Assembly (NCBI GenBank): GCA_041687435.1 | Contig: JAWLBX010000003.1 | Coordinates: forward strand, 171,009 to 235,008 | Origin: JACKII01 sp041687435 | Lineage (GTDB): Bacteria; Pseudomonadota; Alphaproteobacteria; Bin95 | Reading direction: 5' to 3' | Length of the DNA stretch: 64,000 bases | Shown here: one piece after another, positions 51,728 to 60,638 of the stretch | How the letters are laid out: each line of letters starts with the position of its first letter | Numbering within the stretch: the stretch's first letter is position 1 | The notes under the pieces: generated by a model | What the model was told of the DNA's origin: nothing | Database searches by the model: none | What the model saw: the letters and a program-made list of their open reading frames with translations, nothing else | Program-made: the position numbers and the translations under genes

Positions 51728-52819
51728 TTATTTCGCGTAGTCGTAGTCGCCCTTGCTCCACTCGTAGAAGACATAGCCCGGCGCTGTCACGTCGCCTTTG
51801 TCGTCGAAGCCGATATTGCCCAGTACGGTATTGAACTCACCCGCATTCAGCGCTTCAACCACCGCCTGAAAGTCAGTGCTGCCCGCCTTTTCCGCCGCCT
51901 GCGCCCAGGCCTGGACCGCACCGTAAGTGTAGAGGACATAGCCTTCCGGCTCGATGCCTGCATCGCGGAACTTCTGCACCACTGGGGCGGCGTCGGCATT
52001 CTTGCGCGGGTCGGGGCTGAAGGTCATTAGCGTGCCTTCGCCGGCGTCGCCGGTAATTGCCCAGTATTCCTGTGTGACCAGCGCATCGCCGCTAATCAAC
52101 TGGGTGTTCAAGCCCTGTTCGCGCATCTGCCGGACCAGCAAGCCAGCTTCGGTATGATAGCCGCCGACATAAAGCGCATCGATCTTCGCCTGCTTCAGCT
52201 TGGTCACCAGGGCCGAATAGTCCTTTTCGCCAGCGGTATAGGCCTCGTACATCGCGACCGTGCCGCCGGCTCTCTCCAGCGCAGCCTTCGTTTCATCGGC
52301 CAGGCCCTTGCCATAGGCCGTCTTGTCATGGACGACGGCGACGTTCTTGCCCGCAAACTCTTTTGCCAGATATTCGCCGGCGACAATGCCCTGCTGGTCG
52401 TCACGGCCACACACGCGATAGACGCCCGGCCCCCCCTCGTCCGTCAGCTTTGGGTTGGTCGAAGCTGGCGAGATCTGGATGATCCCTTCCTCGTCATAGA
52501 CGGCGGACGCCGGAATCGAGGAGCCGGAGCAGAAATGGCCGGCCATAAAGACCACGCCTTTGTTTACCATCTGATTGGCCACTGCGACGGCCTGTTTCGG
52601 ATCGCAGGCATCGTCGCCAATTTCCAGTTTCAGCATTTGGCCCAGGACCCCGCCATTGGCGTTTATATCCTCAACCGCCATTTCGGCGCCCGCTTTCATC
52701 TGCGCGCCGAAACTGGCATATTGACCAGTCATCGGGCCGGCCGTGGCGATGACAATATCCGCATAGGCTGAACCGGCGAGCATAGCCGCAGCCGCCGCTG
52801 CGGTAAGAACTTTGAACAT
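51728..52819 (-). CDS. branched-chain amino-acid ABC transporter substrate-binding protein (LivJ-like)
   Basis: A 363-residue periplasmic protein with signal peptide MFKVLTAAAAAAMLAGSAYA. IVIATAGPMTGQYASFGAQM, INANGGVLGQML, DDACDPKQAVAVANQMV and the disulfide-type pair in GHFCSGSSIP are the Leu/Ile/Val-binding family pattern. ATG at 52819 has GGAG upstream. No livHMGF permease or ATPase genes lie in the window, so it is an orphan binding protein here. Confidence 0.9.
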   Translation of the reverse strand: MFKVLTAAAAAAMLAGSAYADIVIATAGPMTGQYASFGAQMKAGAEMAVEDINANGGVLGQMLKLEIGDDACDPKQAVAVANQMVNKGVVFMAGHFCSGSSIPASAVYDEEGIIQISPASTNPKLTDEGGPGVYRVCGRDDQQGIVAGEYLAKEFAGKNVAVVHDKTAYGKGLADETKAALERAGGTVAMYEAYTAGEKDYSALVTKLKQAKIDALYVGGYHTEAGLLVRQMREQGLNTQLISGDALVTQEYWAITGDAGEGTLMTFSPDPRKNADAAPVVQKFRDAGIEPEGYVLYTYGAVQAWAQAAEKAGSTDFQAVVEALNAGEFNTVLGNIGFDDKGDVTAPGYVFYEWSKGDYDYAK

Positions 52820-52914
52820 TCCGGTATTCTCCAGGTTATGGTGGACGATCGGATCGTGCCGATGGCGACTCGGATAACGGAATGAATAGGTATCATTTCT
52901 TTTGCTGCCCCGGC

Positions 52915-52949
52915 AACGCAAACGTGCGTTTTGGAACCTTGCGCCAAGG
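52915..52949. promoter_or_regulatory. candidate operators in the LivJ-like/aapJ divergent spacer
   Basis: The 227-base spacer between the divergent binding-protein genes contains AACGCA-AACG-TGCGTT (52915-52930) and CCTTG-CGC-CAAGG (52937-52949), two adjacent inverted repeats of a size seen in regulator sites. No gene is present there. Regulator identity is unknown. Confidence 0.35.
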
Positions 52950-53046
52950 TTGGGCGGCTTTTAGAAACGGTGCATCTGGTAGGCGCAGGGTAGCGTTTCG
53001 ATACGCTGCCGTTCCTGCCGTCAATTAACAGTATGGAGGTTTTGGG

Positions 53047-54054
53047 ATGAAGAGGCTTCTGGTTTTGGCCGCTGGTGCGGCGCTCCTGACAGGCAATGCT
53101 ACAGCCGGCACGCTCGACGATGTCAAGGCGAAGGGCTATCTCGATTGCGGGATTAACACGGGCCTGATCGGCTTTGCCGCGCCGGACGACAACAGCGAAT
53201 GGACGGGGTTCGATGTCGATATGTGCCGCGCCGTTGCGGTTGCCATCTTTGGCGACAAGACCAAGGTAAAATTTACCCCGACCACCGGAAAATCGCGGTT
53301 CCCGACGCTGGCCTCTGGCGAAATCGACATGCTGTCGCGCAACACGACCTGGACCTACAGCCGGGACGTGCAGTTGGGTTTCGAGTTTGCCGGCGTCAAT
53401 TATTACGACGGCCAGGGTTTCATGGTCCGCAAGGATTTGGGCGTTACCAGCGCCAAGGAATTGGATGGCGCTGCCGTTTGCATTCAGACCGGGACGACAA
53501 CCGAACTGAATCTGGCTGACTATTTCAAAACCAACGACATGAAGTTTGAGCCCATTGCGATCGAAACCAACGCGGAAGCGCGGCCGGCATACGAGCAGGG
53601 CCGTTGCGACGTCTATACGACCGATGCTTCCGGCCTGGCGGCGACCCGTGCCCAGATGCCCGATCCGGAAGCGCACATCATCCTGCCGGAAATCATCTCG
53701 AAGGAGCCATTGGGGCCGGTGGTGCGCCATGGCGATAACCAGTGGGGCGACGTCGTGCGCTGGACACTGAACGCCATGATTATCGCCGAAGAACTGGGCG
53801 TCACGTCCAAGAATGTTGACGAGATGAAGAACTCGCCAAACCCTGAAGTGCAGCGCCTGCTGGGTGTCAGCGGCGAATATGGCGAGATGCTCGGCCTGTC
53901 GAAGGATTGGGCCTATAACGTCATCAAGGCGATCGGCAATTATGGCGAAAGCTTTAACCGGACTATCGGTCCGGAAACGCCGATTGGACTGGAGCGCGGT
54001 CTGAACCAGCTTTGGAACAAGGGCGGCATTCTCTACGCGCCGCCGTTCCGTTGA
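53047..54054 (+). CDS. aapJ: general L-amino acid ABC transporter substrate-binding protein
   Basis: A 335-residue periplasmic protein with signal peptide (LLVLAAGAALLTGNATA). KGYLDCGINTGLIGFAAPD, WTGFDVDMCRAVAVAIFGD, LSRNTTWTYSRD and GRCDVYTTDASGLAA are strongly conserved in AapJ/BztA. ATG at 53047 follows a purine-rich GGAGG site. It feeds AapQMP for broad amino-acid uptake. Confidence 0.95.
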   Translation: MKRLLVLAAGAALLTGNATAGTLDDVKAKGYLDCGINTGLIGFAAPDDNSEWTGFDVDMCRAVAVAIFGDKTKVKFTPTTGKSRFPTLASGEIDMLSRNTTWTYSRDVQLGFEFAGVNYYDGQGFMVRKDLGVTSAKELDGAAVCIQTGTTTELNLADYFKTNDMKFEPIAIETNAEARPAYEQGRCDVYTTDASGLAATRAQMPDPEAHIILPEIISKEPLGPVVRHGDNQWGDVVRWTLNAMIIAEELGVTSKNVDEMKNSPNPEVQRLLGVSGEYGEMLGLSKDWAYNVIKAIGNYGESFNRTIGPETPIGLERGLNQLWNKGGILYAPPFR

Positions 54055-54084
54055 TTTTCAGGGCCGGGCGGTGACCGGTGCCAA

Positions 54085-54119
54085 GCGGGAGGCGGCTTGC
54101 GGGCCAAGGCGTCTCCCGC
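54085..54119 (+). repeat. hairpin between aapJ and aapQ
   Basis: GCGGGAG (54085-54091) pairs with CTCCCGC (54113-54119). It stands in a 142-base gap, after the binding-protein gene and before the permease genes, a place where hairpins commonly protect the abundant binding-protein mRNA. Confidence 0.5.
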
Positions 54120-54196
54120 CATGGGTGTGGGTTTCCCGTTTCGGCATGAATTCTGGATGAGCACTCAAACGACCGTGGAATAGAGGGCGGTTCGGG

Positions 54197-55384
54197 ATGG
54201 CGTTCGGGCAACTCGTGGCCGGCCCTGCTGCGGGCGGGTCTTTCTGGAATGACCGGCGCTTCCGGGGTCTGCTGGCGCAGGCCTTCGTCATGGGGTTGAT
54301 GGGGCTGCTGATCTATTTCCTGGTCAGCAATACCCTCTACAATCTGGAACAGCGCAATATCGCCACCGGCTTCTGGTTTTTGAGCCAGCCGGCCGGCTTC
54401 GAAATCCAGATGACCTTGATCCCGTATTCGGCCGAATCCACCCATGGTCGTGTGTTCTTGGTCGGGCTTCTGAATACGCTGCTGATTTCTGTGGCCGGCT
54501 GCATTCTTGCAACGCTTTTGGGGTTTCTCCTCGGCGTTCTGCGGTTGTCTGGCAACTGGCTGCTTGAAAGAGTCATCTATTGGTTTGTTGAGTTTACCCG
54601 TAATGTGCCACTGCTGTTGCAAATCATTTTCTGGTACACGGTATTCCTTGGATTGCCGCATATTCGCGACAGTATTCAGGTGGCTGAGAATTTCTATCTG
54701 AACAACCGCGGCCTGTTTACCCCGGCGCCGGTTCTGGGCGAAGCGTTCTGGATGGTGGCCGTCGGCTTTTTGACAGCTATCGCCGTCGTCTGGCTGCTTT
54801 CGCGATGGGCCCGGAAACGGCAGGAGGCGACAGGTCAGATCTTTCCGGCGTTCTGGGCCGGCCTTGGCCTTCTCGTTTTGGTGCCGTTGGCGGTTTATTA
54901 CGCTGCCGGCGCGCCGCTGGACTGGCAGTATGCCGAGCGCACGCGGTTCAGCCTAAGGGGCGGGATGCAGGTGACCCCGGAATTCGCGGCGATGCTGCTT
55001 GCGCTGACGCTTTACACCGCCGCCTTCATTTCCGAGATCGTGCGGGCCGGCATTCTGTCCGTCGACAAGGGGCAGCGTGAGGCCGCAGCGGCTTTGGGGT
55101 TGCGGCAAAGCTGGGTCATGCGCCTTATCATCGTGCCGCAGGCGCTGCGGGTCATCATTCCGCCGCTTGCCAGCCAGTACATGAACCTGACCAAAAACTC
55201 ATCCCTGGGCTTTGCCATTGGCTACGGTGAGTTGATGGCGGTGTTCGGCGGCATCTCGCTGAACCAGACCGGTCAGGCGATCGAATGCATGGCGATCACC
55301 ATGGCCACCTATCTGGTGATCTCACTCAGCATTTCCGCCTTCATGAACTGGTACAATGCTCGTGTGCGTCTGGTCGAACGGTAG
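54197..55384 (+). CDS. aapQ: general L-amino acid ABC transporter permease AapQ
   Basis: A 395-residue inner-membrane permease. The large loop with PYSAESTHGRVFLVGLLNTL, FTRNVPLLLQIIFWY and the EAA motif region GQREAAAALGLRQSWVMRLI lie in HisM-type order, and YMNLTKNSSLGFAIGYGELM is the AapQ/BztB tail. It pairs with AapM. Confidence 0.95.
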   Translation: MAFGQLVAGPAAGGSFWNDRRFRGLLAQAFVMGLMGLLIYFLVSNTLYNLEQRNIATGFWFLSQPAGFEIQMTLIPYSAESTHGRVFLVGLLNTLLISVAGCILATLLGFLLGVLRLSGNWLLERVIYWFVEFTRNVPLLLQIIFWYTVFLGLPHIRDSIQVAENFYLNNRGLFTPAPVLGEAFWMVAVGFLTAIAVVWLLSRWARKRQEATGQIFPAFWAGLGLLVLVPLAVYYAAGAPLDWQYAERTRFSLRGGMQVTPEFAAMLLALTLYTAAFISEIVRAGILSVDKGQREAAAALGLRQSWVMRLIIVPQALRVIIPPLASQYMNLTKNSSLGFAIGYGELMAVFGGISLNQTGQAIECMAITMATYLVISLSISAFMNWYNARVRLVER

Positions 55385-55402
55385 AGGAGGGGGCTGACGA
55401 CG

Positions 55403-56518
55403 ATGGACGATCAAACCCGCTCTGCCAGCCAATGGGCGCCGAAGGAAAGCCGCCCGCCGCCGGTCTCCGCCACCGGCATCGCCGGCTGGCTGCGCGCAAA
55501 CTTGTTTTCGTCCTGGCTGAACACCGGCCTGACGCTGCTGTCACTGCTGCTTATCTATTATTCCGTTCCCCCATTTCTCGACTGGGCGATCCTTTCCGCC
55601 ACATTCGAAGGTGCGAGCCGTGAGGATTGCGACATGGCCGGCGCCTGCTGGCCTATCGTAGGGGTTCGCTGGAAGCAGCTGATCTACGGCTTCTACCCGG
55701 AAGTGGAACACTGGCGTGCGGTGCTGGCGTTCGCGCTGCTGTTGGTGGCGTTGTATTTCGGCCTGTATGACAAGGCCCCCGGCCGGAAATACGGCCTTTG
55801 GTTCGTTTGCGCCTATCCGTTCATCGCTTACGGTCTGTTGTATGGTGGCTTCGGCGGGTTGGAGTATGTCGAGTCGCCAAAATGGGGTGGCCTGCTGCTG
55901 ACGCTTGCCATGGGCGTCACGGGCATCGCCGTTTCGATCCCGTTCGGTATTGTCCTTGCCCTTGGCAGGCGTAGCGACCTGCCGGCGATCAGCATGCTCT
56001 GCGCGGTTTTTATCGAGTTTATCCGCGGCGTGCCGCTTGTGACGCTGCTGTTTTTCGGCAATGTCATGCTGCCGCTGTTCCTGCCCGAGGGCATGAATAT
56101 CGACAATTACCTGCGCGTTGTCATAGCCGTCTGCCTGTTCGCCAGTGCGTATATGGCGGAGGTGATCCGCGGCGGCTTGCAAGCCATCCCAAAAGGCCAG
56201 TACGAGGCGGCGGCCGCGCTCGGCCTTGGGTATTGGCGGATGATGGCCTTTATCATCCTGCCTCAGGCGCTGCGCATCTCGATCCCCGGTATCGTGAACA
56301 CCTCCATCGGCCTCTACAAGGATACGACGCTGGTGTCGCTGGTCGGGCTGTTCGACCTGCTGGGAATGGCGCGCGCGATCAATGCCGACGCCAAGTGGAT
56401 GGGGCTGGAAATCGAACTGTACGCCTTCATCGCCATTCTGTTTTTCATCACCTGCTTTGCCATGTCTCGCTATTCGCTCTGGCTGGAGCAGCGGCTTGCG
56501 CGCGGCGAGCGCCGGTAA
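55403..56518 (+). CDS. aapM: general L-amino acid ABC transporter permease AapM
   Basis: A 371-residue permease with about eight membrane segments, starting MDDQTRSASQWAPKESRPPP. FIEFIRGVPLVTLLFFGNVM and the EAA loop KGQYEAAAALGLGYWRMM are the family marks. Ends KDTTLVSLVGLFDLLGMA, with a final helix. Spacing to aapQ is 18 bases. Confidence 0.95.
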   Translation: MDDQTRSASQWAPKESRPPPVSATGIAGWLRANLFSSWLNTGLTLLSLLLIYYSVPPFLDWAILSATFEGASREDCDMAGACWPIVGVRWKQLIYGFYPEVEHWRAVLAFALLLVALYFGLYDKAPGRKYGLWFVCAYPFIAYGLLYGGFGGLEYVESPKWGGLLLTLAMGVTGIAVSIPFGIVLALGRRSDLPAISMLCAVFIEFIRGVPLVTLLFFGNVMLPLFLPEGMNIDNYLRVVIAVCLFASAYMAEVIRGGLQAIPKGQYEAAAALGLGYWRMMAFIILPQALRISIPGIVNTSIGLYKDTTLVSLVGLFDLLGMARAINADAKWMGLEIELYAFIAILFFITCFAMSRYSLWLEQRLARGERR

Positions 56519-56536
56519 TTCGGAGGTTCGACCCCA

Positions 56537-57283
56537 ATGAACGACCAGCCCTTCGCCGTGGAAATGCGCGGCGTCAACAAGTGGTTCGGCACCTTCCACG
56601 TGCTTAAGGATATCGACCTTCAGGTGGCACGCGGCGAGCGGATTGTGATTTGTGGGCCGTCCGGCTCCGGCAAATCCACCCTGGTCCGCTGCATCAACCG
56701 GCTGGAGGAGCACCAGGAAGGCGATATCGTCGTTGACGGCATCGCGCTCACCAACGACCTGAAGAATATCGACCAGATCCGCTCCGAAGTTGGGATGGTA
56801 TTCCAGTCCTTCAATCTGTTTCCGCACCTGACCGTTTTGGAAAACTGCACGCTCGCGCCGATCTGGGTGCGCAAACTGCCGAAGATGGAGGCCGATAAGC
56901 TGGCCATGAGTCTGTTGGAGCGGGTCAAGATTCCCGAGCAGGCCGAGAAATATCCCGGCCAGCTTTCCGGCGGTCAGCAACAGCGCGTCGCCATTGCTCG
57001 CGCCCTCGCAATGCAGCCGCGGATTATGCTGTTCGACGAGCCGACCTCGGCGCTGGACCCGGAAATGATCAAGGAAGTGCTGGATGTGATGGTCGATCTG
57101 GCGGAAAGCGGCATGACCATGCTCTGCGTGACGCACGAAATGGGGTTCGCCCGCCAAGTGGCCGATCGCATCATCTTTATGGATGAGGGGGAGATTGTTG
57201 AACAGAACGCGCCCGAAGAGTTCTTCAACAATCCGCAAAACGACCGGACCAAATTATTTTTGAGCCAGATCCTGGCGCACTGA
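56537..57283 (+). CDS. aapP: general L-amino acid ABC transporter ATP-binding protein
   Basis: A 248-residue ABC ATPase: Walker A GPSGSGKST, Q-loop FQSFNLFPHLTVLEN, signature LSGGQQQRVAIARAL, Walker B MLFDEPTSALDP and switch His in CVTHEMGFARQVAD. GGAGG precedes the start. It powers AapQM. The operon aapJQMP is complete. Confidence 0.95.
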   Translation: MNDQPFAVEMRGVNKWFGTFHVLKDIDLQVARGERIVICGPSGSGKSTLVRCINRLEEHQEGDIVVDGIALTNDLKNIDQIRSEVGMVFQSFNLFPHLTVLENCTLAPIWVRKLPKMEADKLAMSLLERVKIPEQAEKYPGQLSGGQQQRVAIARALAMQPRIMLFDEPTSALDPEMIKEVLDVMVDLAESGMTMLCVTHEMGFARQVADRIIFMDEGEIVEQNAPEEFFNNPQNDRTKLFLSQILAH

Positions 57284-57365
57284 AGGGCGGCGGCACAGTC
57301 CCCTAAACGATTGTACCAAACTCTAGTAGGCTGGCCGGATCGCTATCAGGAGATCAGGCCAGCCC

Positions 57366-58346
57366 ATGCCGATTACAAATATCCCGCCTCTCCTCGCTTT
57401 CAGCTTCGACCGAAAAGGCGGCGTTGTTGCAGCTGATCCGGCGGCGCCGGACAAAGGCCACCTTCAGTGGTTTCATGCCCGCTGGGAAGATCCCGTTGCA
57501 GGGCGATGGCTGGCGGAATATGCAGACATCTCGCCAGAGGTTCATGACGCTCTTACCGCGCCGGAAACGCGCCCCCGCTGCACGGTCATGCAGACTCCGG
57601 GCGGTGATGGCGCACTGATCAACCTTCGGGGCGTCAACCTGCACGAGGACGCGGAGCCGGAGGATATGATTTCCATTCGGATTTGGCTGGAGTCCGGCCG
57701 GATCATCAGCACCTGGCGGCGGCCGCTGGATGCATTGCACGACCTGATCGACGGCATGGAGAGGGGCCGCGGACCGGTTAGCCCTGGAGATTTCGTGGCA
57801 AAGCTGGCGGTCCGTCTTGCTGACCGGGCAGAGCCCGTCGTTGCCACACTCAACGAGGCTGTGGACGGTATGGAGGAAGCCGTTATGGGGGAAATCACGC
57901 CTCAGGCTCTCCGGGGACAACTGGCGGATGTACGCCGGACTGCGATTGTTCTGCGCCGTTTCATGTTCCCGCAACGAGATGCGCTGTCGACCTTGGCGAT
58001 TGAAGACGTGGAGTGGCTGGCTGAACGCGATCGCAGCAAGCTGCGGGAGGCGACAGACCGGATCACGCGGCTGGCCGAGGAACTGGATGCCATCCGGGAA
58101 CGGGCGGCCGTCGTTCATGATCAATTGGTAGAGCGGCGTGCCGAAGCGATGAACCATAGCATGCTGATTCTCGCCGTAGTCGCCGCCGTGTTCCTTCCGT
58201 TGGGATTGTTGACGGGCCTGCTTGGTATCAATGTGGGTGGCATCCCCGGCGCCGAGGTCGAATGGGCATTTTGGGCGGTTTGTGGAATCCTGGGCATCGC
58301 AACGGTTTTCAATCTCTGGCTCTACAGGCGGTTAAAATTGATCTGA
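57366..58346 (+). CDS. zntB: ZntB/CorA-family metal transporter
   Basis: A 326-residue protein with a long cytoplasmic domain (LQWFHARWEDPVAG, MISIRIWLESGRIIS) and two C-terminal helices, with GLLGINVGGIPGAE between them. The GINVGGIPG loop replaces CorA's GMN and marks the ZntB group of Zn transporters. Length is usual. It stands alone. Confidence 0.9.
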   Translation: MPITNIPPLLAFSFDRKGGVVAADPAAPDKGHLQWFHARWEDPVAGRWLAEYADISPEVHDALTAPETRPRCTVMQTPGGDGALINLRGVNLHEDAEPEDMISIRIWLESGRIISTWRRPLDALHDLIDGMERGRGPVSPGDFVAKLAVRLADRAEPVVATLNEAVDGMEEAVMGEITPQALRGQLADVRRTAIVLRRFMFPQRDALSTLAIEDVEWLAERDRSKLREATDRITRLAEELDAIRERAAVVHDQLVERRAEAMNHSMLILAVVAAVFLPLGLLTGLLGINVGGIPGAEVEWAFWAVCGILGIATVFNLWLYRRLKLI

Positions 58347-58441
58347 ATCTGCAAGGCTGGGCCGGTTCCGGCGACAGATGTCTGGCATGGCTGGCTTTGC
58401 CGGCGTAGACAGGGCCGCTTCCCAGGCGAGAGATCTTTTCA

Positions 58442-59683
58442 ATGAAACGCACCTTTGCCCTCGTCGTCGGCATGGCCGCCGTCTATTCGCTGCTGTTCGT
58501 GCAGGCGCAGATGCACCGGATGGGCGGGGCAGTGATTGCACCGGCGCTCAGTCTGGAACTGAGTCTGTCCGCCAGCGACCTCGGCCTGATCATCGGCATC
58601 ATGTTTTTTGCATCGGCGGCCACCCAGCCAGTCTCCGGTGTGCTGCTCGACCGGTTTGGGCCGGTCCGTGCGGTCGCCTACATGACGCCGCTGGCGGTCA
58701 TTGGCGTGCTGCTGTTCGCGTGGAGCGACGATGTTGCCAGCCTGACGCTGGCCCGTGCGTTGATCGGTTCGGGCTTCGGCTGCGTGGTTAGCGGCCTTTA
58801 TATCTTTCTGTTGGGCTGGGTGGATCGCAAGAATTTCACCACCGCCGCTGCTACGATCCAGGCCTTGCCCGGCACTGCCGCCGTCCTGATTGCCTCGACG
58901 CCCCTTGCGATTCTGCTGGCGGATGTCGGGCGGGGGCCGGTGTTTACTGGGCTGGCGGTCATGACGGTTCTGATCGTGATCCTAGTTAGCCTGATCGTCC
59001 GCGAGGGGCCGCTCTCCACCCGCAAGACCCGTGCACCCGAAACCGTTCTCCAGAGTTTCGGCGGTATCCTCACCATCGTCCGGCAGCGTCGGTTTCAGTG
59101 GCTGGCGGCGTTCAGCATCACTGCGATCGGTCCGGCAGTCAGCGTGATCGGATTGCTGTCCGGTGTTTACCTGCGCGAGCGGTTCCAGCTCGACGCGGTG
59201 CAATTGGGCAATGCCGTGCTGGCACTGTTAATAGCGCTCAATCTTGGCGGCGTGATGTATGGCCCGCTCGACCGCTGGACCGGCAGCCGCAAGGCGGTCA
59301 TCAGTGGCGGCGTGCTGGTTCAGGTGGCCATGCTGACATTGTTGGCGACGCTGCCCGGGCTGAGCTTCTGGGCGACGCTCGCGCTGCTGACGGCCTTTGC
59401 CGGCGTATCCCAGATGCATGCAATCGTCTCTGCCCATGCGCAAAGCCTGTTCGGACCGGAACTGGCTGGGCGGGTCATCACCACCAACAACATCTTTATG
59501 ATCGGCGGTATTTTTGTCTTTCAACTGGCGGGTGGCTGGGCCTACGACCTGTTCACCCACACATTCGGCGCGACGCCAGAGGATGGCTACCGCCTGACCT
59601 TCGCGGCCCTGGCCGTCTGCCAATTGATCGGCCTTGCATTCTATGCCAAAGCCCCGAACCCGCTGGCGCAGAAAGCCGAGTGA
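58442..59683 (+). CDS. MFS transporter
   Basis: A 413-residue permease with 12 hydrophobic segments. The loop 2-3 signature is GVLLDRFGPVRAVAYM, and GSGFGCVVSGLYIFLLGWVDRK lies in helix 4-5. The second half has GGVMYGPLDRWTGSRKAVI. The substrate cannot be told from sequence. A terminator at 59685-59710 closes the unit. Confidence 0.87.
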   Translation: MKRTFALVVGMAAVYSLLFVQAQMHRMGGAVIAPALSLELSLSASDLGLIIGIMFFASAATQPVSGVLLDRFGPVRAVAYMTPLAVIGVLLFAWSDDVASLTLARALIGSGFGCVVSGLYIFLLGWVDRKNFTTAAATIQALPGTAAVLIASTPLAILLADVGRGPVFTGLAVMTVLIVILVSLIVREGPLSTRKTRAPETVLQSFGGILTIVRQRRFQWLAAFSITAIGPAVSVIGLLSGVYLRERFQLDAVQLGNAVLALLIALNLGGVMYGPLDRWTGSRKAVISGGVLVQVAMLTLLATLPGLSFWATLALLTAFAGVSQMHAIVSAHAQSLFGPELAGRVITTNNIFMIGGIFVFQLAGGWAYDLFTHTFGATPEDGYRLTFAALAVCQLIGLAFYAKAPNPLAQKAE

Positions 59684-59684
59684 C

Positions 59685-59710
59685 GCCGGAAGTGTGAAAT
59701 TCCGGCTTTT
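59685..59710 (+). terminator. intrinsic terminator after the MFS gene
   Basis: GCCGGAA (59685-59691) pairs with TTCCGGC (59700-59706) around an eight-base loop and is followed by TTTT. It starts one base after the MFS stop codon region. Confidence 0.75.
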
Positions 59711-59794
59711 CGCACCGGCCGTATCTGCCCAATTGGGCAACAACTGAACTCGAGGGGTATCGCGATCGATTCGGATAACCTGTTGCGCCGTGAC

Positions 59795-59876
59795 CAGCCC
59801 CAGCCGATGACCTTGAGATAGGTGAAGTCGGTCTGCCAGAGCTCATTCGGGTTGACCTTCCACTGAACTTTCATCC
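59795..59876 (-). pseudogene. IS3-family transposase fragment (second element)
   Basis: Reads NPNELWQTDFTYLKVIGWGW, the first catalytic Asp region of an IS3/IS911-type integrase core, then leaves the family abruptly at 59795. It is different from the OrfB next to it, so a second element once inserted here. Confidence 0.65.
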
Positions 59877-60638
59877 ACCTGCGACCGGAGCCCGGTTGCT
59901 GTTTACGCTGATCGGCGTGGGTCGGGCGATTGCGGTGGTCAGGGTCCGCGCATAGTCAGCTGGGGTCTTATATCCGAGGGCCGAATGGGGGCGCTGCGTG
60001 TTGTAATCATCTACCCAGGCCGCGATCAGATCGCGGGCATGGGCGAGGTTGCGAAACGCGGTCTCGTTGAGAAACTCGTCCCGCATGCGACCGTTGAAAC
60101 TCTCGACGAACCCGTTCTGCATGGGCTTTCCTGGCGCGATGTCATGCCATTCAATGCTGTGCGCGGCGCACCATTTCAGGATGGCGTTCGAGGTCAGTTC
60201 CGTCCCGTTGTCCGAGACCATCATGCCGGGCCGACCGCGCCGTTCGATCAGCGCCGCCAGTTCCTGCGCCACCCGTCTGCCCGATATCGAGGTGTCGGGG
60301 ATCGCCGCCAGGCATTCGCGGGGGACGTCATCGACGATGTTGAGCACTCAGAACCGCCGCCCGCAGGCGAACTGGTCATGAACGAAATCCAGCGATCATC
60401 TGGCATTCGCCCGCGCCTCGACCAGGATCGGGGCACGTGTGCCGAGAGCCTTGCGCCGCGCACGCCGCTTGCGGACGGTCAGCCCTTCCTCACGGTAAAG
60501 TCGATAGATGCGGTTGATCCCTGATGGCTCGCCCTCGCGACGCAGCAGAACGAACAGGCGCCGATAACCGAACCTGCGTCGCTCATTGGTAAGTTCCCGC
60601 AGTCGCCCGCGCAGCGCCGTATCCGCTGGGCGCTGCCT
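59871..60638 (-). pseudogene. IS3-family transposase OrfB with two in-frame stops
   Basis: In one frame it reads ELTNERRRFGYRRLFVLLRR, SGINRIYRLYREEGL, SLDFVHDQFACGRRF, LNIVDDVPRECLAAIPDTSI, VSDNGTELTSNAI, and FVESFNGRMRDEFLNE, with the integrase DDE residues present. Two TGA codons, at 60398-60396 and 60350-60348, interrupt it where family members have Trp and Arg. The N-terminal part before about PADTALRGR is missing. Confidence 0.82.

Larger units (their letters stand above)
59795..60638 (-). mobile_element. composite of decayed IS3-family remnants
   Basis: Two transposase pieces lie head to tail on the minus strand: a fragment of one IS3-type integrase (59795-59876) and a longer, nonsense-mutated OrfB (59871-60638). 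No orfA, no clear terminal inverted repeats and no target duplication are visible, so this is scar tissue rather than a live element. Its right side cuts into the restriction-nuclease gene. Confidence 0.75.

Noticed and set aside
55541..57238. Minus-strand open frame of 565 codons
   Set aside because: It is antisense to aapM and aapP, whose protein motifs are unmistakable.
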